A stretch of 48,966 nucleotides of DNA from Reclinomonas americana ATCC 50394. Lineage: Eukaryota > Jakobida > Jakobea > Jakobida. Below the pieces are notes generated by a model. That model worked only from the letters and a program-made list of their open reading frames with translations, ran no database searches and was not told the origin of the DNA. This document shows, one piece after another, positions 21,670 through 32,921 of the stretch (the stretch's first letter is position 1; every line of letters starts with the position of its first letter). Made by a program: the position numbers and the translations under genes. The DNA lies in the NCBI GenBank assembly GCA_048213135.1, contig PS015183.1, forward strand, positions 80,241 through 129,206. The letters are read 5' to 3'.

Positions 21670-22082
21670 TATACTCGCTACGAGGAGCAGCACACACGCC
21701 GCAGCGACTGATGACAACACGCGCTGAAGCAACGAATACACAGTGCCCTCACAACACACAGCAGAAACAAGCACTGCGTGATTGATCACGCTGGATGGGT
21801 AGGAGGAAGTGATTTGAGAAGGACGGCGAGGACGGAAGTGATGCCACGGGGTGCGTCGTTATTATAAAGCCTTGTGCAGCATAGTAGCTTTCGAGGGAGA
21901 GCAACGTGTGCTTGGACGCCCTGACAAGGAGAATCAGCCGATCGCACAAGCTTGTACCACTGTTCACGCGTACGTACGTCGACGTCGATAAATATCGCGT
22001 ACGACAGTGCGCGCTCTGTCGTGTAGGTGCGTGACAGTCATCGTATCAGACGACCCAGTTGACTCAACGTGAGCCTCGGTCG
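21670..22082. promoter_or_regulatory. Putative bidirectional promoter between Y (-) and WD40 (+)
   Basis: Separates the divergent ATGs of Y (21669) and WD40 copy 4 (22083). It contains TATAAA near 21863 and a conserved block (CGCGTACGACAGTGCGCGCT at about 21995). The whole interval is repeated at 24709-25133, upstream of the LYR gene, which supports a functional or recently duplicated regulatory unit. Promoter function is inferred from position and conservation between copies. Confidence 0.45.
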
Positions 22083-23145
22083 ATGGAGGGCACTCTTTGC
22101 GTCACTGTGGCGCCGCGTGTCCTTTGCCTGTCATGTCTCTGCACACCGACACGCATTCCCTCGCATTCTCTGCAGAACAGCATGCCGGCAGAGGTGTGTG
22201 TGATACATGGGTGCTGTTGTCTCCTTCTCTCCTCGTGTGTCCATCTCTTTCCTTCTCCGTGTCTGTGACTGCTTCCATGCATCTGACTTTGCCTTTCCCT
22301 TCTCTCTGTCCTCGCCCACACAGGTCTTGGAGGGACATGCGTCTGGCGTGTGGACAGTCACCGTCACCCCCCGACGGCCAGCACATTGTGAGTGGTGGCG
22401 ACCACACCATTCTTGTGTGGTCTGCGACGAGTGGCGAAGTGGTGCGGCGGCTGAATGGCCACACCGACGCGGTGATGTCTGTCGCTGTCACTCGCGACGG
22501 TCAGCACGTTGTGAGCGGCAGTTATGACAACACTATGCGTCTGTGGTCGCTGGCGAGTGGACGGGAAGTGCGACGGTTCGAGGGCCACACTCGCGGGGTG
22601 CGATCGCAGCGGTCGCCATCACTGCCGATGGTCGGTTCATCGTGAGTGGGAGCCATGACAACGGAGCGCGAGTGTGGTCGTTGGCAAGTGGAGAAGAGTT
22701 GCGACAAATGAAGGGACACACTGCATGGGTGCAGTCTGTTGCGATCGCTCCCAACGACGAGTTCGTCGTGAGCGGCAGTGCAGACAGGACTGTGCGAGTG
22801 TGGTCGCTGGCGAGCGGTGAGGAAGTGCGCCGGTTGGAGGGTCACACGGGAGTGACGTGGTCGGTCACAGTCACCCCCGATGGTGAGCACATTGTGAGCG
22901 CGGGTGGATACGACAACACAGTGCGAGTGTGGTCACTGGCGAGTGGAGAGGAGGTGCGACGGTTGGAGGGTCACACTTCGAGTGTGGTGGCTGTCGCCGT
23001 CACATTCGATGGTCAGTGGATTGTGAGTGGGAGCGGAGACGACACGGTGCGAGTGTGGTCGCTGGCGAGTGGAGAGGAGGTGCGACGATTTGAGGGACAT
23101 ACAGATCCGGTGTTGTCTGTCGCCGTCTCTCCCGACGGTCAGTGG
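22083..23145 (+). CDS. WD40-repeat protein, cassette copy 4 (3' end in gap, two frame breaks)
   Basis: Exon 1 (22083-22193) encodes MEGTLCVTVAPR plus a Cys/Pro-rich leader. Exon 2 starts at 22324 (VLEGHASGVWTVTVTP). Seven WD40 blades follow, each near VRVWSLASGEEVRRLEGHT...VAVT.DGQ.IVSGS. The frame breaks twice: at the C6 run 22367-22372 (+1) and at about 22592-22598 (net -1). Good WD40 sequence continues on each side in the new frame, so these are base-call errors or real disabling mutations. The C-terminus is in the gap 23146-23165, but copies 1 and 2 show what it probably is. The gene is convergent with X copy 4. Confidence 0.7.
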
Positions 23146-23203
23146 NNNNNNNNNNNNNNNNNNNNAGTGCAGCGAGCATTTATGTGCACGTAGTTTTACA
23201 AAC

Positions 23204-24171
23204 CAGCTTGGCCTGCAACTCCTGCTCGCGCAACTTGGACTCGAGCTCCTGCAGGCGCATCTTGGCAGTCGTCGTCTCCAACTTGGCCTCGAGCTCCTTT
23301 ATGTGCAGCTTGGCCACCTCGACTTCCTGCACTCGACGTAGGGCGCACACAGCGATCATCGACAATGAGTGCCTCCATATCACACAAAGAGTGCACATCA
23401 AGTCTCACACTTACATGGTCGCGATCACTCAGCTGCATGCACGCACAGAAAGGGTGGTGCGAGTCAGCAATGTATCCATCAAATCATCGCGCGGACGTCA
23501 ACGACTCACCGTCTTGGTCAACTCCTGCGAGACGTTGCAAACCTCGAAAATCAAAAAAACCGACAGCCCACTGATACGTGCACGCGTGAGCTCAGCGCAA
23601 TCTATCACTCACCTGCACACGGGCAGCATTGACATCGATCTTGTCCAACTGCATCACACCCCAGGAAGAAAGTGAAGGCCAGTGAGATCACTCAACAATA
23701 TATCTGCACACAGATGGGAACCTCCTCACACCCTGCATACGCTCTTCTCTACCACCCTCTCTCCCTTTCTCTGACAAGTGATAATAGAGCCATGAAAGTC
23801 ATAAAAAGTGTGAAAAAAGTGCTCTCATGGGGTCTACATAACGCATTAACCAGCGACAAGCACACACTCACCGACTTGGACGACTGTGCACGCCGTGATT
23901 GACAAACACCAGAGTCAGTTCGTCGTGATAGTCGACTACGTCGCCGTCGCTTACCACGCCCCGACCCTCCAGCAGCTACTAGGGCACTCTCGTCGAAACG
24001 CACACGCCGAACTGCAGTCACGCACAGACAAACACAAGCGAGGTCGAGGTCGACGGCAACCACTGCGTTTGACTCCACTGCAGCTGCCTCATCAGTTGCA
24101 ATTGCAGTCGAGTCGCCGCTATCTTCTGCTTCCAGCACTGCAATATTAATCTGCTTCTCGCTGTCACTCAT
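23204..24171 (-). CDS. Coiled-coil protein X, cassette copy 4 (last exon in gap)
   Basis: MSDSEKQINIAVLEAEDSGD at 24171, then the acidic exon running into RRVRFDESALVAAGGSG and a basic stretch (GKRRRRSRLSRRTDSG), ending at an SKS|GTGAGT donor. Exons LDKIDVNAARVQ, VCNVSQELTKT, LSDRDH and the coiled-coil exon (EVEVAKLHIKELEAKLETTT ... LQAKL) follow; visible coding ends at 23204. The terminal exon seen in copies 1 and 2 is missing in the 20-N gap 23146-23165. No recognised domain; oligomerisation through the coiled coil is likely. Confidence 0.65.
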
Positions 24172-24179
24172 GGCTCATC

Positions 24180-24708
24180 AGTCTTCGACAAGACAACCAA
24201 ACGATGTCTGTTGATCCACTGAACTCCTTTCGACTCCACATCAATGTCGCTCACAACAAAGTGAGAGACAGACAGGTAGGCAGAGAGAGAGAGAGAGATA
24301 GAGAGAGAGAGAGGTGATAGTGAATGAGAGAGAGAGAAACAAAGGACTCACTCGCGACCTCCTCCTACCCTCCTCATGTTCACACATACCGCGGTGCACG
24401 ATCCGAGTCTCATCCACAGTCGCCATCGGCACCATACCAACACTCAACAATCCACTTCCACCGTCCCCGTCGTCAGTCTCGCCGTCACAACCTTGCTGAT
24501 TGCTTCGCACACTCTCCACCACCACCATCACCACTGGAACTCCCGATAATGACACATCATCGTCATCATCACCACCACCGGTTCCACCGGCATCAGTCTT
24601 CTCGTCGCACCCGCCTCTCCTTCCGCCTTCTCCTCCTGCTCCTTCTCCACAGCCCTCACCATCGCAAACACTGAAACTGTGATTAATGGTGGCCACCTCT
24701 GCCGCCAT
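24180..24708 (-). CDS. Small acidic protein Y, complete first exon copy
   Basis: ATG 24708 gives MAAEVATINHSFSVCDGEGC, an acidic/Gly-rich middle with a DDDDD run, VVMVVVESVRSNQQGCDGET, and LLSVGMVPMATVDETRIVHR. The donor is either GTATGT near 24391 or GTGAGT near 24353. The short second exon (about 24261-24180) can be read in three open frames, ending just before or overlapping the X ATG at 24171. About 150 aa, low complexity, no signal peptide from this ATG. Y and X may be one transcript. Confidence 0.5.
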
Positions 24709-25133
24709 TATACTCGCTACAGGAACAGCACACACGCCGACTGATGACAACACGCGCTGGAGCAACGAATACACGGTGCCCTCACAACACACAGCAGAAA
24801 CAAGCACTGCGTGATTGACTGATCACGCTCTCTCAGGCCAGATGGATGGATAGGAGGTGATTTGAGAAGGATCCGGACGGCGAGGACGGAAGTGATGTCA
24901 CGGGGTGCGTCGTTGTTATAAGGCCTTGTGCAGCATAGTAGCTTATGGGGAGGAGCAACGCGTGCTTTGACGCCCTGACAAGGAAAATCAGCCGATCGCA
25001 CAAGTTTGTCATCACTGTTCACGTCGACGTCCATTGATCCGGATACCGCGTACGACAGTGCGCGCTCTGTCGTGTAAGTGTGTGGTAGTCATCTTATTAA
25101 ACAACCGTGTTGACTCTACATGCGCTTCTGCCA
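24709..25133. promoter_or_regulatory. Second copy of the putative bidirectional promoter block
   Basis: A diverged repeat of 21670-22082, including the TTATAA element (about 24918) and the CGCGTACGACAGTGCGCGCT block (about 25046). It lies between Y (-) and the LYR gene (+). The similarity runs on into the first codons of both rightward genes (MEGTL). Confidence 0.45.
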
Positions 25134-25691
25134 ATGGAAGGCACTCTTCACGTCGCTATGTCCTGCTGCAGTGCATTTCGCATCGTAATCGTCGTGCAGA
25201 AGATGTCTCGATTACTCGTGCTCTCACTGTACCGACGCATGCTGCGCTCTGCAGCACTCTTCATCACTCCACGTGGGCGCGAATGGCTGCCAACCACCAT
25301 TCGTCGCGAGTTCCGCGCACACAGGCGAGAATGCACACACTCCCTCTCTCTGCCTGTCTCCCTCCCTGTCTCATTCTCCCTCTCTCCACAGTGCGGAGAG
25401 CGACCCTCTGCTGGTGTCGCAACGCATTCGCGCGGCTCAGGTGCAAGCCGCCTACTTGGCCTCCAAGGAGACTGTGTGTGTGCCGAGTGCTCCACTCATG
25501 AATCAAGTCGCGCAGGCGCAGGAGGCCGAGGTCTGTCAGAGGGAGAGTGAGATGCCTCAGAAGCCCAGTCATTGACTCACTCACTTGCATCACACAGCGA
25601 CAACGGCAAGTGCTGGACGAGCGAGTGCTTCCGTTCCTGTTTGAGTATGTGGCCACGGACTTTGAGGGCGAGCGGTGGAAGCAGCACATGA
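25134..25691 (+). CDS. LYR-motif protein (3' end in gap)
   Basis: ATG 25134 (MEGTLHVAM) or the in-frame ATG 25203 (MSRLLVLSLYRRMLRSAALF). The second gives the expected short N-terminus of the mitochondrial complex-1-LYR family, with the LYR tripeptide in helix 1 followed by a Phe-containing segment (RREFRAH). LYR proteins act with acyl carrier protein in Fe-S assembly or in respiratory and ribosome assembly; which one cannot be told. Exons: to 25324 (a GC-AG intron, AG|GCGAGA), 25392-25530 (SAESDPLLVSQRIRAAQVQA) and 25598-25691 (VLDERVLPFLFEYVATDFEG), entering the gap. The 5' end resembles the WD40 cassette. Confidence 0.6.
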
Positions 25692-26547
25692 NNNNNNNNN
25701 NNNNNNNNNNNNNNNNNNNNNNNNNNNNNNNNNNNNNNNNNNNNNNNNNNNNNNNNNNNNNNNNNNNNNNNNNNNNNNNNNNNNNNNNNNNNNNNNNNNN
25801 NNNNNNNNNNNNNNNNNNNNNNNNNNNNNNNNNNNNNNNNNNNNNNNNNNNNNNNNNNNNNNNNNNNNNNNNNNNNNNNNNNNNNNNNNNNNNNNNNNNN
25901 NNNNNNNNNNNNNNNNNNNNNNNNNNNNNNNNNNNNNNNNNNNNNNNNNNNNNNNNNNNNNNNNNNNNNNNNNNNNNNNNNNNNNNNNNNNNNNNNNNNN
26001 NNNNNNNNNNNNNNNNNNNNNNNNNNNNNNNNNNNNNNNNNNNNNNNNNNNNNNNNNNNNNNNNNNNNNNNNNNNNNNNNNNNNNNNNNNNNNNNNNNNN
26101 NNNNNNNNNNNNNNNNNNNNNNNNNNNNNNNNNNNNNNNNNNNNNNNNNNNNNNNNNNNNNNNNNNNNNNNNNNNNNNNNNNNNNNNNNNNNNNNNNNNN
26201 NNNNNNNNNNNNNNNNNNNNNNNNNNNNNNNNNNNNNNNNNNNNNNNNNNNNNNNNNNNNNNNNNNNNNNNNNNNNNNNNNNNNNNNNNNNNNNNNNNNN
26301 NNNNNNNNNNNNNNNNNNNNNNNNNNNNNNNNNNNNNNNNNNNNNNNNNNNNNNNNNNNNNNNNNNNNNNNNNNNNNNNNNNNNNNNNNNNNNNNNNNNN
26401 NNNNNNNNNNNNNNNNNNNNNNNNNNNNNNNNNNNNNNNNNNNNNNNNNNNNNNNNNNNNNNNNNNNNNNNNNNNNNNNNNNNNNNNNNNNNNNNNNNNN
26501 NNNNNNNNNNNNNNNNNNNNNNNNNNNNNNNNNNNNNNNNNNNNNNN
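25692..26547. other. Assembly gap (856 N)
   Basis: Separates the LYR-motif gene from the PH-domain gene, both on the plus strand. The 3' end of the first and the 5' end of the second should be inside. Confidence 0.7.
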
Positions 26548-26631
26548 GCCTTGTGTGTGCGCGCGTGTGAAAGAGAGAGAGAGAGTGATGCTCAAAAGTT
26601 CGATCTGTCTGTTTCTCTCTATCACACACAG

Positions 26632-29600
26632 AGGCTTTCTCAACAAGCAGAGTGGATCCATTCTCTCAACATGGCAGCGTCGGTGCGTGTGTGTGCACAT
26701 TGGTGTCACACACAGGTGTGTCTGTGTTGCACTCACACATCACATGCAGCTTCTTCGTGTTGGACGATGAAGGATTGCGATACTATGCGGATGAAACGGT
26801 GAGACACTGCTCTCTCTCCACCTGCTTACTGTTCTCATTCTCTTCCGGTGCATGCTCACTCTCACACATTCCGTTGGTGAGCAGGAATCGCGACTCAAGG
26901 GCATCATGCCGCGACAGAGCATCATTTCCGTGTCGGAGACCGCCAAGCGAAAGCGCTTCTCGTTCTGCTTGACCACGCACCTCAAGAAGGGCAAACAGGT
27001 CTGTCTTCCCCCACCTCCAATTCTCTTCCCCGCCCCTTGTTGTCCTCACCCTGCAACACAGTTCTACATTGCGGCCACCACGCAGCAGGAGGCCGATGAG
27101 TGGATGGGCGCCATTCGTGATGTGGTGCACCAGCTGCCGGCGATGAGTGTCGATCGGGCGGCCACGGCGGCCGAGGGCAGTGCAGCTGCTCCTCGTCGTT
27201 TGCACACTGCTCGTCCGAAATCCGTGGCTGCGCTGGCGCTGAGCCTGTCGGGCGACAGTGGCAGCAGTTCGTTGGTGCAGCGGGCGTCTGTGGCACTTAC
27301 CGGTGGTCTCTTCTCGTCGCCAGCAGCCGCCACTGCGGCCACGGCACCTTTGACGCCACTGTTGTTGTCGTCGTCGTTGCCGGCCGACTCGTCGACGCGG
27401 AAGCGTGGCACTTCGGTGCCGCCTCCGCTAATCACGGCCGCGGCCACGGCCACGCTGCTGTCCATCGACTCGCTGCCTCGTGCGGCTGAGATTAGCGCCA
27501 ACATCTCACGGTCGCCGTCCGTCTCGCCCAGTGGCTCGCCGAAAGAGTCACCGTTCGCCATCGCCGATGATGACGATGAGGTGATTGATGGCGACGATGG
27601 AATCGGCGACTGCAGTCCGCGCACTTCAGTGTCTCCCTCGCGCATGTCTGTTGGTAGTCGGCCGCACTCACTGACGGCTGGCCACGGCGCCAGCTCGCCG
27701 TACGCCCCAATCGACGTGCCGGCTGTCGGAATTGGCCGGCGTCGCAGTCTCGCCGGAATCAGCAGTGGAGGTGGCGGCGGTGGTGGCACCGAGCGCATGG
27801 ATGCAGAGCTGCTGGATGAGGAAGCCTTGCTGGAGGACAGTACAGTCGCACGGTACGTCGGCGCGGGTGGGAAAAAGAAGAAGAGAGCATTGGTTGCTCA
27901 CTGGGTGGTGTGTAACAGAGCCGTGGTGCATCGCCTGAAGGAGCGGGCGCAACGGGCCGAAGCTGCGCGGTCGTCGATTGAACAGCAGGCGATTCACGAC
28001 TTGCAGCAGGTTTGAGTGCCGGCGATTCGCGTTTTTTTTAATTTGAACCGCTGTTTACGTTCACCACTGTGCGCGACAGCTGCTTCTTCTCAACGATGCG
28101 TCGGGCCAACGCATCTATCGCTTTCGGCGGAAACTGCGCAGACTTCGACGTGTTGCGAGTACAGAGCCCCGGCTGAGCGCTGTGCGCAAGCCATCTCGGA
28201 GGAGGAATGGCGTCGCAAAGGCAGCTGCGGTGGCACCGGTGGCTGCGACAGCCAGCAGCAGCAGTAACAACAGCAGTCATCGCGGTCCACTGAAACTCGT
28301 GCGCGACACCACGGTTGACTACGATACCAGTGGTGGCGTTGACATTGGCGAGGAGAACACCGAGGACGCAGTCACATGTAGCGATCACGACGACGATGAC
28401 GACGCGGAGGATGCCGCTGGCGATGTCATGGTTGACGACGACGAAGATGGCGTGAATGACGTGGATGAGGACGAAGAGGAGGAGGAAGAAGAGGAAGAGG
28501 AGGAGGACGAGGGTGCGGATACGGACAGCTTGTTGGGCGAGTTGGATGCCACTCGCGAGTACTGGGAGAGTCTCGTGGCGCAGATCGAGGCCGAGAAACT
28601 GAAGCTGGAGGTGCAGGTGTCGGAGGCGCGAGTGCGCATCAGCTCGCTCGAGCTGCAAATCGAGGTGCGCGTCGTCGTCCCCTCTTCCTGTTCGTGCGAG
28701 CAGTCGGCTGAATATTGTCGGTGCAGAATTCCATCCCGCTGGCCGAGTGGAACCGCCAGTCCAGTGAGCTGCAGGATCAGCGTATTCGTGCGGAGCGCTT
28801 TGTCGACGAGCGTGAGTACGCGCTGCAGGAGTTGCAACGGGCGCTCATCACGATGCAGCACGAGCGCGACGAGGCACTCTCCAGCTGCACCGACCTAGTG
28901 GTAGAGCTGAAGCGACTCGAATCGGTGCCGGGCAGTAGCCTGACTGCCGACGCCGTCGTGTGGGTGGTGGATGGCGGAGACGGTCACGATGCGCCTCCGC
29001 CTCCTCAGTCCTCGCTACTGTGGCAATCGTCGCCCACTGCCTCGCAATCGTCAAGTAGGGGAAGTCGCCGCCACCCACTGCCGACCATTGCTCCACCGCC
29101 AGCTCCGCCGTCACGTGCGCGGGCTGCTGTCGGTGCCCTGCACGTGGCCCCCCTACTGTCGGTTCCCGGCCCGCCTCCACTGCAGCGCACTGCAACGTCA
29201 CCAGCTGTGCTGGAGAAACGCATACCCACCGCCGAGGCGCTCACCATCAACGTGTCGGGCGACGCCACGTCACCGACCAGCACGATTGGCGCACTGTCGC
29301 AGCAGACGGGTGGTGAGTCGCCCACTCATCGAGCGCGCCGGCACACGCTGAGTCCGGCACTGTCGGCCGCCGTCCGCGACCTCGCCCTGGTGACCGCCAT
29401 GCCACTCGGTCCCAGTGCCTCACCTGTGGCGGTTCGTGTATTCCCCTTCCTCCTTTTCTTCGTCCCCGAAGGTGTTTACTGTATGGGGGAATCGTCGCAG
29501 TCACTGGCCGCGTCGTCTTCGGCTCCACCGTCCGTGAGCTCCATGGGCTCGCGACGAGCGAGCGTTGGTGCATCCATGCTGCCACCGATGCACATTCTCT

Positions 29601-30348
29601 CTCCAGTGTACCCACGATCACGCGCTCTCTCGTTGGCCTCTCCGGCCATGGCCGCGGCCGCCCCAGCAGTCAGCAACTCATCTGTGGCATCGGCGTCGCG
29701 ACGATCGATGGCCAAGGACGCGGAGCTCGTGTCACTGCGCCACCGACTCGAGCAATGTTGCGCATCACCCGTTTTTGCTGATTGAGGTGCGCGTTTTTCT
29801 CCTCATCGCGCCGTCTTTCTTCGCACAGCACAACAAGACCTTGTCAAGCAGACGTCGTCGTACGAGGCACTACAGCAGCAGCTTGCCGACACGGAGAGAA
29901 CGCTGTCCGAGGTGCTCTCCAACGAGAATGCCTGTTGCGTTCTCGACCAGCCACCCTTCCCATTGTCGATTGGTTGTGGTTTCTCACTCTTTTGTGTGAT
30001 GCAGTGCTGGAGCCAGGCTCCTGGTCGCCGGCGCAGCTCATTGCTTTGATGGGCGAGTTGTCGACCGTGCGCAAGGAACTCGACGACGAGCGTCGCACAC
30101 GCAAGGACGAACGAGGTTGCGTACCAAGTGCTGCATATTTTCCGGCATGATGTGCACTCTGTCCTCTCACCATCATCATCATCATCACACGACAGTGATC
30201 CTCGTTCGCGAAGTCATGGCTCTCCAAGACCAACTGCGACACACTACAAAGACGCGCAAGCGCGATCGCGACGCGGAGCCACCGAAATTCGCGACTCAAT
30301 TGGCCTCACTGAACGCGGATGTGGAGCGGCTGACGGCCTGCAATGCAG
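26632..30348 (+). CDS. PH-domain coiled-coil protein (both ends in gaps)
   Basis: The first four visible exons (26632-26682, 26750-26798, 26885-26998, 27062-) build a PH domain: GFLNKQSGSILSTWQRRFFV, LRYYADE, ISVSETAKRKRFSFCL, and the C-terminal helix QQEADEWMGAIRDVVHQL with its hallmark Trp. A long Ser/Ala/Pro-rich linker follows, then a Lys/Arg-rich stretch, an acidic Asp/Glu run (about 28384-28515), a coiled coil (AEKLKLEVQVSEARVRISSL ... LQELQRALITMQHERDEAL), another disordered region and a further coiled coil to 30348. PH domains bind phosphoinositides or proteins at membranes; a cortical or trafficking scaffold is plausible. Three late donors are GTTGCG (29757, 29934, 30116). Confidence 0.8.
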
Positions 30349-30415
30349 GTGCGCTGACAGAGGGCATGCGTTGCGAGCGACAACAATTTCTTTTCGTGGC
30401 TTATGTGCGTTGTTT

Positions 30416-30646
30416 NNNNNNNNNNNNNNNNNNNNNNNNNNNNNNNNNNNNNNNNNNNNNNNNNNNNNNNNNNNNNNNNNNNNNNNNNNNNNNNNNNNNN
30501 NNNNNNNNNNNNNNNNNNNNNNNNNNNNNNNNNNNNNNNNNNNNNNNNNNNNNNNNNNNNNNNNNNNNNNNNNNNNNNNNNNNNNNNNNNNNNNNNNNNN
30601 NNNNNNNNNNNNNNNNNNNNNNNNNNNNNNNNNNNNNNNNNNNNNN
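30416..30646. other. Assembly gap (231 N) between convergent genes
   Basis: Both the PH-domain gene (+) and CFAP100 (-) enter this gap, so it hides two C-termini and the shared 3' region. Confidence 0.7.
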
Positions 30647-30698
30647 ACATGTGAGAATGAGGGAGGGAGAGATCAAGAGTCGTGCGTGCACCACAAAC

Positions 30699-32860
30699 CT
30701 TTTCCTGGTCGGCGCTCTTTTCGGGCGGAATCACGAGGTACACCTTCATAATGTCGCCAGTGAGGTTCTCAATCGAGCGTAGCATGTCCAATGGATGATT
30801 GCTGCTCGTGCCCTCCAGGCCCTGCGATGGCAACATGTGAGCACTCGTGTGTGCTCGTGTGTACAGGCCACCGCCACACTCACCAACACCGTAAACACTT
30901 GCTGAACGAGTTCTGTGGCATTACGCAGACGCTCCTCGTCCGCACTCGAGTGGAAACGAGTTCCCGCCGTACTGTAGCGTGCGTGACTCTAACAATGAGG
31001 ACGCCGAGCGCAAAGCGACAACGTAAACCATCAGTTGCTGACGCACCCCAACAACGACTCCAGCTTTCGTTGCCTTTCCTCCTCGAAATCGACCTCGGCA
31101 GCCACACGCGATGCCACCTCTTGTCGGTTGGCCAGCTGAGACTCACTGCGGAAAGAGGTTGGCGATTGTGCTGCGAGTGAGCACTCGCGGTGGAACAAAG
31201 GCTTGACGCAGTGCGGAAAATACGCAACAGCTCCTCGGTGCGCACACGAATTTTGCGATTCCACGTCTCCAGCTGCTCCTCGGCCTCCTGCTTGAGTTGC
31301 ATGAGGAAGAGGTTCTTGTCCTCCAAACTGGTGAACTCGGCCAGCAGCGATTCGGGGTGATCCATCCAGTACTTGATGCAGTTGAGCTGCACGCGGAGAT
31401 GAGCAAATAACGACACTGTTTGGCTGACGCGCACGGCGCAACTCTGAAATCCGCCTCGTCGTCCTCGGTGGGCTCTGCAGGCTGATCTGGCACCTCGGTT
31501 TTGAAGGTCTGCAGTCCAAAAAAAACAGTGAGAAAGCGATTCAACTGATTGTTGCTGGCGGTGAGTATTTCATGTCGGCCCGCAACTGTGGACTGGTAGC
31601 GCAATTGCTGCTGTTTCCACTCCTTGGGCGTCAGCTTGTCGAGGAACTCCTTGTAGTTTCGCAACTCATTCAGCTGCTCATCTTTCGAGGAGAGCTCGGA
31701 GCGCACGCGAGTGATCTCGGTCGTCAGACGCTTGATCTCCTGCACCTTTTGCTCCTTGTTGCGAGCGGCTGCGTCGGCCCTGCTCACCGAGCGGGGAGGG
31801 TGTTAGCGACAAAAGCGAAAAAAGAAGGCAAAGAGACACACACACACGCGCCTCTTGATCTCGTCAACAGCCTCCCGCTCAATCTGATTCATCTTGTTGC
31901 CGACGGCCAGGAACTCCTTTGCAATCTGCTCCTCGCGCAAGCGTAGTGATTCCTCCTTTTGCAGCACCTCCGCCTGCAATCGCTCCGTTTCCTTGCGCTT
32001 CTCCTCCAGACTCATTTGCAGGAGGAAGATGTTGCGCTTGGATTGGATGAAGTCCGACATGCGTTCCTTGTCGGGGCGCGCCACTGCAACAACAACACAC
32101 AGTCAACACCGGAAGGTGAAGGGGGAGGGGAAGGGGAAGGGGAAAGAGAAAGAGAAGGAGAAAGAGAAGGAGAAGGAGAAAGAGAAGGAGAAGGAGAAGG
32201 AGAAGGAGAAAGACAGGAAAGAAGAAGCAGAAGGAGAAGAAGAAGAACAACGACGACAACAACAACAATAATAATAATGAAACGAAGAAGAAGAAGAAGG
32301 AGAAGGACGAGGAGGAGGGGATGATCTAGAAGAACGCAACAGTGCTTGCGGATGCTGAGCAGCTTGTCAATCTTTTGCTGGCTGGCCTCCATCCGCCGAA
32401 TGTCCTTGGCCGTCAGCTTGACCTCGTCCAGCTGCAATCGCTGCGTGCCGATACTTGACGAGAAGGTGTGTTTGGCGTGCACAGGCATGTGCATGGTTTG
32501 CGAGCGGGACTGCATGGGAGAGGCAAAGGGAGAAGGGGGCACAGGGAGAAGGGGGCACAGGGAGAAGGGTGAGAGGATGAGGGAGAAGGGAAAGGAGAGG
32601 GAGAAGGGCAAGGAGAGGGAGGGCATCAGCTGCAACAACTGCATTGAGAAGGAGATGAGAAGAGACACGAGAAGAGAGACGGGTAATGGTGACGAGACAA
32701 ACGAAAGAGGTGGAGTGTGGCAAGCAGGAGAGACAAGGGAGAAGGAGAACTGCGTGAGAGACAGAAGGAGACAGCAGGGAGTGAGAGAAGGAGAGAAGAG
32801 ACATAGCTACCCGACTGCAGTCATTGACCACAAGAAGAAGAAGAAGAAGAGAGAGAGAAG

Positions 32861-32921
<61 letters not shown>

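Noticed and set aside
31509-31527. An 18-nt intron (GTTTTTTTTGGACTGCAG) in CFAP100
   Set aside because: A 78-nt intron from the GTTGCG donor at 31586 uses the same acceptor and keeps frame, so the tiny intron is unnecessary.
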